Positions 55,285 to 63,888 of a stretch of 64,000 bases of DNA are shown here, one piece after another. This stretch comes from Mesorhizobium japonicum MAFF 303099. GTDB lineage: Bacteria > Pseudomonadota > Alphaproteobacteria > Rhizobiales > Rhizobiaceae. The notes under the pieces were generated by a model that had not been told where the DNA came from, ran no database searches, and saw only the letters and a list, made by a program, of their open reading frames with translations. The DNA lies in assembly GCF_000009625.1 (NCBI RefSeq), contig NC_002678.2, forward strand, positions 3,690,001 through 3,754,000. Reading direction: 5' to 3'. The position numbers and the translations under genes are program-made. Each line of letters begins with the position of its first letter. The first letter of the stretch is position 1.

Positions 55285-55316
55285 CCCCGTTTGCTTTTAG
55301 CTAGCGGGGTTTTTTG
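55285..55316 (+). terminator. Rho-independent terminator
   Basis: CCCCG / CGGGG arms with a 15-base loop that can extend the pairing, followed by TTTTTTT. It lies 110 bases after the YidB gene. Confidence 0.7.
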
Positions 55317-55647
55317 TGAAAATTGCATTCACTCGGCTAGTTATCGATTGCCATGGCAATGCAGCGGGTCTCGGCCGCTGTTAACTTCGGTCGGACTCCG
55401 ATGCCGCCGCCGCTCTCCTCGATAAAGACGGCACCAAGTTGTCAAGGGCAGCCCGTTGTGCCTCGATCGTCGCATCGTCCGGTTTGTCGATCTTGCGCAA
55501 AGTCGTGGATCACGGCTCTGCCTTTGGTTTATGCCACAGGGGTTGTCCAAGCCAAAATGCTCTGACGGCAGGGGGACCGGTCGGACGACTTAGGGATCTG
55601 GCGACTGAACGAAGAAAGGAGATTGACATCGCAAGATTTGGCCTCTG
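55317..55647. other. Intergenic stretch with a possible gene remnant
   Basis: On the minus strand 55381-55500 reads LRKIDKPDDATIEAQRAALD and NLVPSLSRRAAAASESDRS before a stop. This is protein-like and may be the C-terminal fragment of a lost gene, since an in-frame stop lies just upstream. Otherwise empty. Confidence 0.35.
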
Positions 55648-55672
55648 GGAACCCTAGGCGTGTTCGGGGGTT
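55648..55672 (+). promoter_or_regulatory. EcfG-type promoter candidate for lipocalin gene
   Basis: GGAAC (55648-55652), 16-base spacer, then GGTT (55669-55672), close to the EcfG consensus GGAAC-N16-CGTT, 23 bases upstream of the lipocalin ATG. Function inferred. Confidence 0.45.
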
Positions 55673-55695
55673 GGATCGATCGCAAGGAGAACTTC

Positions 55696-56211
55696 ATGAC
55701 AGACACAGCGGCCGTCACGGCCATTACCTCACTCAACCTCAGCCGATATCTAGGTAAATGGTATGAACTGTGCCGGCTCCCGATTAAATACGAAGACGAA
55801 ACGGCGACGGACATCACGGCGAACTATTCACTGAACGACAGTGTCACGGTTCGCGTCGACAACCGTTGTTTTGACAAGCACGGCAAACCATTTCGGGCAA
55901 TCGGCGAGGCCACTCCGGTCGACGACGCCCGGTCCAGGTTGAAAGTAACCTTCTTGCCGAAATACATTCGCTGGATACCGTTCACCAGCGGTGACTACTG
56001 GGTCCTGAAGCTCGATCCCGAATACAAGGTGTCTCTCGTTGGTTCGCCCGACAGGCAATATCTCTGGCTCCTCGCACGCAGCCCAGACCTGGCGCAGGAT
56101 ACCCGCGAACGATATCTTGCCGAAGCGAAGCGCCAGGGATTCGATCTCACGAACCTGATCGTCCCTCGCCATACTGGCCGCGAAGTCAGCAATGATATGC
56201 TGGCGGGCTAA
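55696..56211 (+). CDS. blc: Bacterial lipocalin (Blc-like)
   Basis: A 171-residue lipocalin: SRYLGKWYELCRLPIKYED carries the GxW signature, then ITANYSLNDSVTVRVDNRC, GDYWVLKLDPEYKVSLVGSP and YLWLLARSPDL. No signal peptide is visible, unlike E. coli Blc, so it is probably cytoplasmic. Lipocalins bind lipids and respond to envelope stress. Confidence 0.92.
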   Translation: MTDTAAVTAITSLNLSRYLGKWYELCRLPIKYEDETATDITANYSLNDSVTVRVDNRCFDKHGKPFRAIGEATPVDDARSRLKVTFLPKYIRWIPFTSGDYWVLKLDPEYKVSLVGSPDRQYLWLLARSPDLAQDTRERYLAEAKRQGFDLTNLIVPRHTGREVSNDMLAG

Positions 56212-56627
56212 TTCCGGAGATTGTCGTCGCCGGAAAGTTCCGCACATTGGTGTTGCAGCGCTCGCCGACCGGTTGGGCGAGGAACATAGCTGTATGCATT
56301 TGGATCTGATCAAGGTGCTATTATGCCGGACATGCGTCACGCCGAACTGGCGGCACCATAGGCCCCGGCGCCAGGGTGAATGCGCCGAGGCCATTGTGGC
56401 ATGTACGAAGTACCTAGCATGTCCGCTTATTATCATCGGCTAATTTGATCAACAAACTATGAAGGACCAACTCCAATAATCGGCACGAACGTAAATCGTC
56501 AGCGTGTTCCAACAGCCGGGTTGGCGAACAGTCCTGAAAATCAGGACAAGCATAGGAAGCGGATAAAAGAGATCGGCAACAAAGATGAGGGTCGAGGAGA
56601 TCGGCCTAAGCCGGAAGCGTTGAGATT
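56212..56627. other. Intergenic stretch
   Basis: No gene is supported in these 416 bases. Confidence 0.4.
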
Positions 56628-56816
56628 TTAGCTGCCCCCTGCTTTGCTGAATACAACTGTGCCGTCCTCCTTGCGAACTTCCACCGCCACGATACCGTCA
56701 ACCTCCCTGCGAGCGGGAAAAGTCGCGAGGGCATGATCCCGCGCGGCTTTCTCGGCATCGAAGGGCACCATTTCAACTATGCCCTGTTTGCCGTACCAAA
56801 TCACCATGTAGGCCAA
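56628..56816 (-). CDS. Small hypothetical protein
   Basis: A 62-residue protein: MVIWYGKQGIVEMVPFDAEK, then RREVDGIVAVEVRKEDGTVV. It resembles a rhizobial family of small alpha/beta proteins. The frame opens with TTG 56816; ATG 56807 is the alternative. Confidence 0.6.
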   Translation of the reverse strand: MAYMVIWYGKQGIVEMVPFDAEKAARDHALATFPARREVDGIVAVEVRKEDGTVVFSKAGGS

Positions 56817-57517
56817 CGCTGCGACCCTCGCTTTGTCATGGAGAGCGATTATGACCCTTACGCGCCCGTAGCGCTACAAATTCGCATTGATATTCGCCCG
56901 CTTGGCTCCGAGCTGCGGACTTTTTTGTTTGCGCTAAGAACTTCGCTCGCGAAGGCATGTTGAGCCTGCGGAAGCTGGTCCTTGAAGCCCTCCGGCTGCT
57001 GTCGCGCCCGCGCCACAAGAGCTGACTTCGGTGAGGTAGGAAAGCGTTTCCCCTTAACCGCGTTACACGACGCTGTACGGCCCGAAAACCTAAATCGACA
57101 TGATCCGGATCGGCAATGGTTTGTACAGAGGCGGCGAGTTACCGGGCGTCAATCAGCCTTTGAACCAAAGCTGGATCAGGGCGGAACCATCCAATCAGCT
57201 GCTGGAATTGATTCAGGTCAAGGCGACAAAGTGCTACCGGAGCATTCTGTAATCGTCATGCGGACGCAACTTGGCCATACACATGGAGAACCGTTCAAGC
57301 GAATGGGAATCCAGGCAGGTAAACCAGATTGCCAGTGAAACATGATGGACGAACCTGCGGCACCACCTGGGCGACTCTGGGGTTGAGAGCTGGAAGGTGG
57401 GAGCCGCGGGTTCGGCACTTCGCTCATGGCACACCGCCGATGGGCGATGAAGAGCGGCGATGGCCCTGCTCCAGGAAATCTGAGGGCGTTGCGGGGCGGC
57501 TTTCCGAGGATGAGACA
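56817..57517. other. Long stretch without a supported gene
   Basis: About 700 bases. Several open frames (such as 56982-57338 on the plus strand) lack ribosome sites and protein character. It should contain the promoter of the Hsp20 pair; no RpoH-type sequence was found by eye. Confidence 0.4.
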
Positions 57518-57937
57518 ATGATTGCACGGATGCTATTCGGAGCAGATCCTTACCGAAACATGCGCCGCCTCCAAGACGAAGTGAGCCGCCTGGAATTCCC
57601 GGCGGTGAATGCCTTCGTAAACCAGGACGGCGTCATCATCACCGCCGAACTGCCTGGGGTAAGATCAGAAGACTTGGACATCTTGATTCACCGAGATTCC
57701 GTTACTCTCAGCGGAGAGCGGCAAGCCGAAGCTGAGGATGCCCGGCGGGGATACCACCGGCGCGAGCGTCGTCAAGGCCGGTTTGTGCGGACTGTGTCAT
57801 TGCCGTTTTTGGTCGACCCGAACAATGTTGGGGCGAATCTCATCAATGGCCTACTGACCCTAGGTCTTCCTCGGGCCGAAGAGGACAAGCCAAAGCGCAT
57901 TCACGTGAATGCGAGCAAGGAGGCGCGTCATGGCTAA
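57518..57937 (+). CDS. Small heat-shock protein Hsp20 (gene 1)
   Basis: A 139-residue alpha-crystallin-domain protein: FVNQDGVIITAELPGVRSED, VTLSGERQAEAEDARRGYHR and VGANLINGLLTLGLPRAEED, ending with the IxV motif RIHVNA. The GxLxxxxP motif is intact. It holds denatured proteins for refolding. ATG 57518 follows GAGGA. It overlaps the next hsp20 by eight bases. Confidence 0.93.
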   Translation: MIARMLFGADPYRNMRRLQDEVSRLEFPAVNAFVNQDGVIITAELPGVRSEDLDILIHRDSVTLSGERQAEAEDARRGYHRRERRQGRFVRTVSLPFLVDPNNVGANLINGLLTLGLPRAEEDKPKRIHVNASKEARHG

Positions 57938-58388
57938 GAGAGAGGCCTTGAGAGCGGGAAGCAAGGCGAGCAGGCAGGCCACGCCGAATAGCCAACCGGA
58001 ATTGGAGGGCAAGCTGTTCGCGGAGCAGGACGCGGGCGAGCGCACCCATGAGAAATTAGTCTTCGTGCCACGAGTTGACATCTACGAAACTGAAACGGGC
58101 CTTGTCGTCGTTGCGGATCTGCCCGGCGTTGGCCCCGAGGGTTTGGAGGTCACGTTGGAGAAGCGGGTGCTGTCGATCTATGGCCGCGTCAAAGAGGATA
58201 CGCCAGAGGGCTACAGCCAGGCCTATCGCGAGTATGAGGTCGGCGATTTCGAGCGGCAGTTCACTCTCTCCGGGGATTTCGAGATCAATGGAATTGAGGC
58301 GAACATTAAGGACGGTGTGCTTCACCTCGCCATCCCGAGAGCTCCGGAGGCAGCGGCAAAGCGGATCGAGGTTAGATCGGTTTCCTGA
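57930..58388 (+). CDS. Small heat-shock protein Hsp20 (gene 2)
   Basis: A 152-residue alpha-crystallin protein with a longer N-terminal arm. VDIYETETGLVVVADLPGVG, VLSIYGRVKEDTPEGYSQAY and IKDGVLHLAIPRAPEAAAKR are typical. It overlaps gene 1 and has AAGGAGG, so both are made together; the two can form hetero-oligomers in related bacteria. Confidence 0.93.
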   Translation: MAKREALRAGSKASRQATPNSQPELEGKLFAEQDAGERTHEKLVFVPRVDIYETETGLVVVADLPGVGPEGLEVTLEKRVLSIYGRVKEDTPEGYSQAYREYEVGDFERQFTLSGDFEINGIEANIKDGVLHLAIPRAPEAAAKRIEVRSVS

Positions 58389-58500
58389 CGGTTGAATTGC
58401 GCAGACGCTGCGCTCGCCAGCGGTTAGCAAAGCCTATTCCCTGGCTCGCGCCGGATCCTCTCGGTAAACGACACGTTGGCGCTGTTGTCGGAGGAATATC

Positions 58501-59028
58501 GTGAACATCCTGATTGTCTATGGAACGACCGAAGGCCAGACGGGGAAAATTGCTGCACGGACGGCAACTCATTTACGCGAGCGCGGGCACCAAGTCGAGT
58601 TGCGTGACAGCGCAGCGCTCGCGTCCGATTTGAAGCTCGGACACTTCGACGCGTTCGTCATCGCCGCGTCGGTCCACCAGGAGCACCACCAGGAAACCGT
58701 CACGAACTTCGTATTTGCGCATCACGAAGCCCTGAGCACCAAGCCTTCGGCCCTCATATCCGTCAGTTTGTCGGCGGCGCTGGGAGACCAAAAGAAGGAT
58801 GCTCAAAAATACGTGGATCGCTTCGTCTCCGTGACAGATTGGCAACCATCCATGACCCTCCTTCTTGGGGGTGCTTTGCGGTTCAACAAGTACGATTACT
58901 TTCAGGAGCAGTTCGTCAAATTCGTCGTCATGAAAAGCGGCGATCCGAGCCCCGAGCGCGATCACGAATTCACTGACTGGAACGCACTCGCTAACTTCGC
59001 TGATCGATTTCTTGAGACGGCCGGCTAG
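58501..59028 (+). CDS. hemG: HemG-like flavodoxin
   Basis: A 175-residue flavodoxin-fold protein from GTG 58501. MNILIVYGTTEGQTGKIAAR is the FMN phosphate loop and FDAFVIAASVHQEHHQETV the HemG-type segment; the C-terminal RDHEFTDWNALANFADRF is also typical. HemG oxidises protoporphyrinogen IX in heme synthesis using menaquinone. Rhizobia usually use HemJ, so the true substrate is open. Confidence 0.82.
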   Translation: MNILIVYGTTEGQTGKIAARTATHLRERGHQVELRDSAALASDLKLGHFDAFVIAASVHQEHHQETVTNFVFAHHEALSTKPSALISVSLSAALGDQKKDAQKYVDRFVSVTDWQPSMTLLLGGALRFNKYDYFQEQFVKFVVMKSGDPSPERDHEFTDWNALANFADRFLETAG

Positions 59029-59243
59029 GTGATCAGCCCACGATGTGATGGAAATTCTCGCCTATTTCGACTTCGACGAAACTGCGCCTACGGTGGTACG
59101 CCCTTCACTGTCTTAGCCGCTGTGGCGCATGAAACATGACGTATCGCAGCCTCGTGGGCGGTCGCGGCTCCAGGGGAAACAAGAAGTCCGCATCAGCGGC
59201 ATCGAGATGCACAGAGCGAAGCGCTCTTTCACCGGGGAGTCCC

Positions 59244-59696
59244 GTGACCATCAGTGAGATGACCACCCAAGAATGCAGGATGCACCTGGCTGCGAGCAGG
59301 GTCGGGCGCCTCGCTTGCGTAAGAGACGGGATGCCGTACATGGTGCCAATCAGCTTCGTTTATGAGGGCGGCCACATCTACAGCTTCTCCCTGATTGGTC
59401 ACAAGGTCTGGGCGATGCGGGGACATCCACAGGTTTGCTTCGAAGTCGACGAGATTCGCAGCCCTCGCAGCTGGTGGAGTGTGGTTGTCTTCGGTCGCTT
59501 CGAAGAACTCTCCGAAGCTGGTCCCTGGCAGAATGAGCGCGACCACGCATGGTCGCTGTTGCAGAAAGCGCGTCCCAACTGGTGGGAACCTGGCAGCGAG
59601 ACACCTCACTCCGAGGACAAGGTGGCCAGTCCGCCCCACCTCTTCTTCCGCATCAACATCGAGAAGATCACTGGCCGTCGTCGTGCCCTCGTCTGA
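59244..59696 (+). CDS. Flavin/pyridoxamine-phosphate-oxidase-like protein
   Basis: A 150-residue split-barrel protein from GTG 59244 (GGGGAG upstream). RVGRLACVRDGMPYMVPISF and IYSFSLIGHKVWAMRGHPQV, then VCFEVDEIRSPRSWWSVVVF are hallmarks of flavin-binding PNPOx-like proteins. It follows the HemG-like flavodoxin and may share a redox role. Confidence 0.88.
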   Translation: MTISEMTTQECRMHLAASRVGRLACVRDGMPYMVPISFVYEGGHIYSFSLIGHKVWAMRGHPQVCFEVDEIRSPRSWWSVVVFGRFEELSEAGPWQNERDHAWSLLQKARPNWWEPGSETPHSEDKVASPPHLFFRINIEKITGRRRALV

Positions 59697-60095
59697 CCGG
59701 GCCAGTCTTTGGAACTATTATCGCGCAGGCCGGCGGTCGTATTACCTCCTGTCCGCCCCGGCTCCCGATGGCGCTCGCCGGGATGACGCGGATCCGGTTC
59801 AGTTTCGCGAGCGGAGGAAGGGCAGCCTTGCGCCGCATGCACGAACCCGCTTCGCGGGAGGGTCGCCTCGGCCTGTGATGGCGCGACAGGCATTTGACTT
59901 GAGCGGGTAGAGGTGTCGATCTGACCATGGAGTTCCCTTCAACGAGAGGAACTCGCCATGGCTACCCTGTCGACCGATGCACGAATCTCTCCTAATGGAC
60001 CACGCATTCAAGGTCTCGCATTCGTCAACCATTCCATCATTCAATTAAGCTAAATTGTTCCGGAACCCTCTGCCTTGCATTGAACTTATGACGTC
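59697..60095. other. Intergenic stretch with one possible short gene
   Basis: Mostly empty. A 31-codon frame at 59958-60053 (MATLSTDARISPNGPRIQGL...) has a GAGAGGA ribosome site and could be a real micro-gene. An imperfect inverted repeat ccatggagttcc / ggaactcgccatgg spans its start, 59927-59960. Confidence 0.35.
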
Positions 60096-60407
60096 ATGAG
60101 CACTCGCGGCCAGATTTCTTGCGCAAATGGATTGTGGCCAACGTCCGCGACACAGTCGCGCCGATGTCATCTCGGTTGCCGAATTGACGCACAAGCTCTT
60201 CGCCGACGCAATGGCGCTAGGAATTGGAGCGTCGAGATCGAGGAAGATACCGGGAGCGTCTATGAAGCGATCCTTGACGCGACTGTTCATCATAATCATT
60301 GTGCCGATGCCGACGAACGGGACGAGGCACGCACCAAACCGTACGATTGCATGGTTAAACGGCTGGCTGCAGCGACAGGCATTACCGAAGCGCAACCCGC
60401 GAGCTGA
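60096..60407 (+). pseudogene. DUF768 gene, frameshifted
   Basis: ATG 60096 begins MSTRG, then the expected FLRKWIVANV stretch is garbled by an indel. ADVISVAELTHKLFADAMAL is in a second frame (about 60153-60220), and VEIEEDTGSVYEAILDATVH returns in the first. At least two indels are needed to restore a DUF768 protein. It is a remnant of the Mesorhizobium-type family also seen at 42649-42843. Confidence 0.85.
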
Positions 60408-60476
60408 TTGCAATCCTTGGTTCATCCAGTTGGTCATCGCTTTTGCGGGAGGCCCAGATTTTGAAGGCCTGGTGAC

Positions 60477-60668
60477 CTAGCGCCGGATGATATGGTTGAT
60501 CATGGTTTCGTCCGGCTCTCGGCCGGTGAAGTCCTGAAAGAGCGATTTGGCGTGGGCCGCCCAAAGCTCTTCAGCTAGGTCCAGCTCGCGAACCGACTTC
60601 CTGAAAGCTTCGCGTATGATATCGAAATCGAAAGCCGAACAGTGTCCGCCTTCATGGTCCTGATCCAT
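60477..60668 (-). CDS. Small protein of the FRKSVRE...FTG family (copy 1)
   Basis: A 63-residue protein: FDFDIIREAFRKSVRELDLA, then EELWAAHAKSLFQDFTGREP and a terminal HIIRR. It resembles short proteins found in many copies in Mesorhizobium. A broken 3' copy with HAKLPFQELTGHDP lies at 62533-62610. Unknown function. Confidence 0.72.
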   Translation of the reverse strand: MDQDHEGGHCSAFDFDIIREAFRKSVRELDLAEELWAAHAKSLFQDFTGREPDETMINHIIRR

Positions 60669-61210
60669 GACATTAGCACCCCAACAAAGGGCGGGAGCTT
60701 TGCGAACTCTCCAGCGCCAACGCCCACAAATTGCCAGCCAGCGGCATAGCGATTCATATTCGCTTCGCTCAAGGGTAGGCTTCGATTGTACGATTCGTAT
60801 CATTAACCCTGCGCCGGTGGAGGGATCGCTTTAATGGAATTTGAGCCGACGGCGGGCAGACAAACGGCTGCAATCCCTGAGAGGATGTTGGCCGCCCGCC
60901 CACATTACAACTTGCTGATGTATCCGGTTGCTTCATGGGGTGTTCGCGCGGCGTTCGGTCCTGCGCAAGCTCGCCTTGCTCGAAGACAAGCCCGCCCATC
61001 TGAGCGCAATCTGTTGGCTCAGGGTTCATGGGATGGCGAGGCAGTATCTTGCTGACGACCCGCAGCTTGGACCTATTCGCGTGTCCTTTGGTCGCAGCTA
61101 TCATCTTCGTTGTATTTTGGCTGGCATGGTCGCCATCGCCCAGGACGCCGGCCTCCACGTCGGCAGTGGCGATCTCGATTTACCTCGTTAGCGTGATCGC
61201 GGATACGCGC
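60669..61210. other. Stretch without a supported gene
   Basis: About 540 bases. A plus-strand frame around 61090-61200 has a hydrophobic stretch (AAIIFVVFWLAWSP) that could be the remnant of a membrane protein. No complete gene is visible. Confidence 0.4.
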
Positions 61211-61448
61211 CTATCTTCCGGCGTGTGCGGGTGGGAACGGCAGAACATTGGTGTCCTGGCTCCGCCTCGACCGGCTCTCCATCTCCCGGTAGACGAGTAG
61301 GAGCAGCAGCATTTCGGCGGTACCGGCAGGCGCTTTGGGCGGCAGGTTTGCGGCGAGAGCCTGAAGCGTCAGGTCGTCCATTCTGCGAATATGTCTCGTC
61401 TATGAGGTCGCCCAGCGCTGAGAGCAGTTCGGCTGATTTCTGCATCAT
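61211..61448 (-). pseudogene. Possible frameshifted small gene
   Basis: From 61448 the frame reads MQKSAELLSALGDLIDETYS. From about 61381 a second frame reads MDDLTLQALAANLPPKAPAG, then TAEMLLLLLVYREMESRSRR to the stop at 61211. Both halves look like real protein and join at a shift near 61375, or the second may start on its own ATG 61381. Unknown family. Confidence 0.45.
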
Positions 61449-61700
61449 TGGCTCTCCGTCAATCAGCCCCCATTCGCAAGAATATGCAGTGACGCTCGCT
61501 GCTTTCCAGACGGACCTTGGTGTCGCTTTAGCACGTCATAATTCCTATTGTACGCGCGGATATCTCCGAAGCTTTCAAAGCCCTGATGACTGGATCAGGT
61601 CGGCAACTCGCATACCAAGCCTAGCGGTGAACCCGCCATTGTTGGCGGCAAAATCCCAACAGAAGAAGGCCCCAAAGCAAAAAATCAGGATGGAGAATCG

Positions 61701-61718
61701 CATTAGAATATTCTAATG
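61701..61718. promoter_or_regulatory. 18-base palindrome upstream of the PHWRT gene
   Basis: cattagaata/ttctaatg forms a perfect 18-base palindrome 54 bases before ATG 61772. It may be an operator for the small gene. No such palindrome is seen before the copy at 35974. Confidence 0.45.
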
Positions 61719-61771
61719 TAAGACACATTGAATAAGCGTTAAGGCAGAGGCGTTGCCCCCGAGGGGAAGAG

Positions 61772-61936
61772 ATGACCGACGAGCCGGAAACGACCTACCT
61801 TGTGAGCGTCTACGAGAATCCGCATTGGCGCACAGTGCTTACCACAAATGATAAGGCCAAAGCACTGGCCTGGGCGAGAGAGATCGGCGACAATGTGCGC
61901 ATCGAGGAGATCACGCCGAAGCCGAACAAGCGCTAA
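61772..61936 (+). CDS. 54-residue protein of the TTYxVSV...PHWRT family (copy 2)
   Basis: ATG 61772 follows GAGGGGAAGAG. The protein (EPETTYLVSVYENPHWRTVL early, VRIEEITPKPNKR late) is the homologue of 35804-35974. It precedes a CC...DCHP gene by 116 bases. The shared module suggests the two small families work together. Function unknown. Confidence 0.7.
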   Translation: MTDEPETTYLVSVYENPHWRTVLTTNDKAKALAWAREIGDNVRIEEITPKPNKR

Positions 61937-62052
61937 GAGAGCGGCCAGTTTTTGGTCGCAGACGAGCGCGAACCGATGCTCCAAAACAATCCGAATTTCG
62001 CCGATGATTAGCTATCGCTAATATGCTATGTCATTAAGCGAGGGACGAAATC

Positions 62053-62370
62053 ATGGGGCGCTCGCAACGTCATTTTGCGTTGGCATTGCTTCTCCTTGCC
62101 GGCGATGCCAACGCCCACAGCTGGTATTCCGGCAAGACTGACCCTGTTCTTCTTCTCAAATGTTGCAGTGATCACGACTGCCATCCTATTGCTTCGAGCG
62201 ATGTCAGGTCGACTAGGCAGGGCTATTACGTCCAGCAACCTCAGCCCTACTCTCGAAATGACCCGCCTACGGGCGAGTGGTTCATTCCCTGGGACCGCGT
62301 CCAGGTATCGCCTGATGACAAGTATCATATCTGCGAAAATCTCTATCCGGCGTTTCGCGTAGGCAGATAA
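62053..62370 (+). CDS. Secreted CC...DCHP protein (copy 2), C-terminus truncated
   Basis: A 105-residue protein with a signal peptide (RHFALALLLLAGDANA) and the family blocks SWYSGKTDPV, CCSDHDCHPIASSDV and EWFIPWDRVQVSPDDKYHIC. A TAA stops it at 62370; the same frame then reads MKWTCFFAPRGTS, matching the C-terminal MCFFAPVGT of the copy at 34981-35379. So the gene has lost its last 25 or so residues by a nonsense change or indel. Confidence 0.72.
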   Translation: MGRSQRHFALALLLLAGDANAHSWYSGKTDPVLLLKCCSDHDCHPIASSDVRSTRQGYYVQQPQPYSRNDPPTGEWFIPWDRVQVSPDDKYHICENLYPAFRVGR

Positions 62371-62863
62371 CGAATGAAGTGGACCTGCTTCTTCGCACCG
62401 CGCGGGACCAGTTACGGGAGGATCGTGGGGAGTTGCCGCAATTCTCGGGGATCTATTCCGGGCCAGGTCGAATGCGCGCTTCCTACAGCAGGCCACAGCG
62501 AGGCGCCAGAGCACCAACGCCTAGCGCCCGATGATCCGCTCAAGCATGTGTTGCTCAGGATCGTGGCCGGTTAACTCCTGGAAGGGCAGCTTGGCATGAC
62601 ACCTGCTTCAAGCCCGTGACCGTCGGCATCGTCATCATCCTCCTCAACCCCAACGCTTATAGTGCAATAAGCCTCCGGAAATCACACAGGAACGGGCAGC
62701 GAACAAACCGCTACGATTTTTGCAACGCAACGCTACAGGATGAGGCGGGACAACGTCGCAAATGCGTGCACCCAAGTGGTTCAAGCCTTGATGTCGGCGA
62801 AGTTTCGGGCCTGAGCTATTCCGTTGGGACAATTCGAAGGTATTTGAGGAGATCGCCACCATC
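62371..62863. other. Stretch with gene remnants
   Basis: It holds the orphaned C-terminus of the DCHP gene (62371-62412). At 62533-62610 on the minus strand lies a 3' fragment reading CHAKLPFQELTGHDPEQHML before a terminal RIIGR, homologous to 60477-60668. No intact gene is seen. Confidence 0.55.
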
Positions 62864-63888
62864 ATGAGCGCTCAAGGCTTGCCCAGCGTTCTCGCATTTG
62901 AGCGCTACGACCCGACTGACGCCTCGCTTAACTGGCTGCGCGAGCGTGGGGTCAACGTCATTTTCGGCAATGCGCACTGGGAAATGCCGTTCAAGCGCTT
63001 CACCGAGGATGAGCTGATTGCCAAGGCACATGGCTGTGTCGCCTTGATGGGGGCAAGCGGCACCCGCATCACCAGGCGCGTGATGCATTCGCTTCCGGAT
63101 CTGCGCTACATCTCAAAATATGGCATCGGCGTCGACAGCATCGACATAGACGCCGCCACGGAGCACGGCATTCTGGTTTCGAGCACGCCGAACGATTTCA
63201 AATCTTCACGGTCAGCGAGCACGCGGTCGCCCTGATGCTGGCGGTTGCCAAACAACTTGGCACGTGGACGCCCGAATTAATGCGGCGTGGCGGGTGGCGC
63301 GGCCTGACCCATGGCGCGACGCTGCGCGGCGCCACCGTCGGCATCCTCGGCCTCGGTCGCATCGGCCGTGGCGTGGCGCAACGGCTCTCGGGCTGGGAGA
63401 CCCGCATCCTTGCCTACGATCCCTTCCTGAAGGAAGCGCCTCCAGGCATCGAACTCGTCGACTTCTTCACCCTGGTGGAGCAATCCGACTTCCTGACGCT
63501 GCACGCAACGCCGAGCCCGGAAAACCATCACATCCTGAACGCCGCCGCGTTCGCGAAGATGAAACCGTCAGCCATCGTCGTCAACACCGGGCGCGGATCG
63601 CTGATCGACTACACAGCCCTGCGCGCAGCGCTGGTCAATGGCCAAATCGCGGGTGCGGCGCTCGACGTGTTCGACCAGGAGCCGCCGAAGACCGACGATC
63701 CGTTGTTTTCGCTACCCAACGTCTTGTGCACGCCGCATGTCGCGGCCTGGACCACAGAAGGAACTCAGGCTATCGGCTGGCATGCGGCCAAGAACCTGTG
63801 GGCCATGATGAGCGGCGAAGGACAAGCCGATATCGTCAACCCGCAAGCAAAGCAGCGCAGGAGTGCGGCCTCGGTCAGCGACGTGTGA
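62864..63888 (+). pseudogene. D-2-hydroxyacid dehydrogenase, frameshifted
   Basis: ATG 62864 (GAGGAG upstream) starts the catalytic domain (VLAFERYDPTDASLNWL ... ISKYGIGVDSIDIDAATEHG). At 63197-63200 one C is missing compared with the expected NDFQIFTVSEHAVA, shifting the frame. The second frame holds the NAD-binding GLGRIGRG loop, the arginine loop NTGRGSLID and the CTPHVAAWT histidine. It would reduce a 2-keto acid. As sequenced it is broken; a sequencing error is the alternative. Confidence 0.88.
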
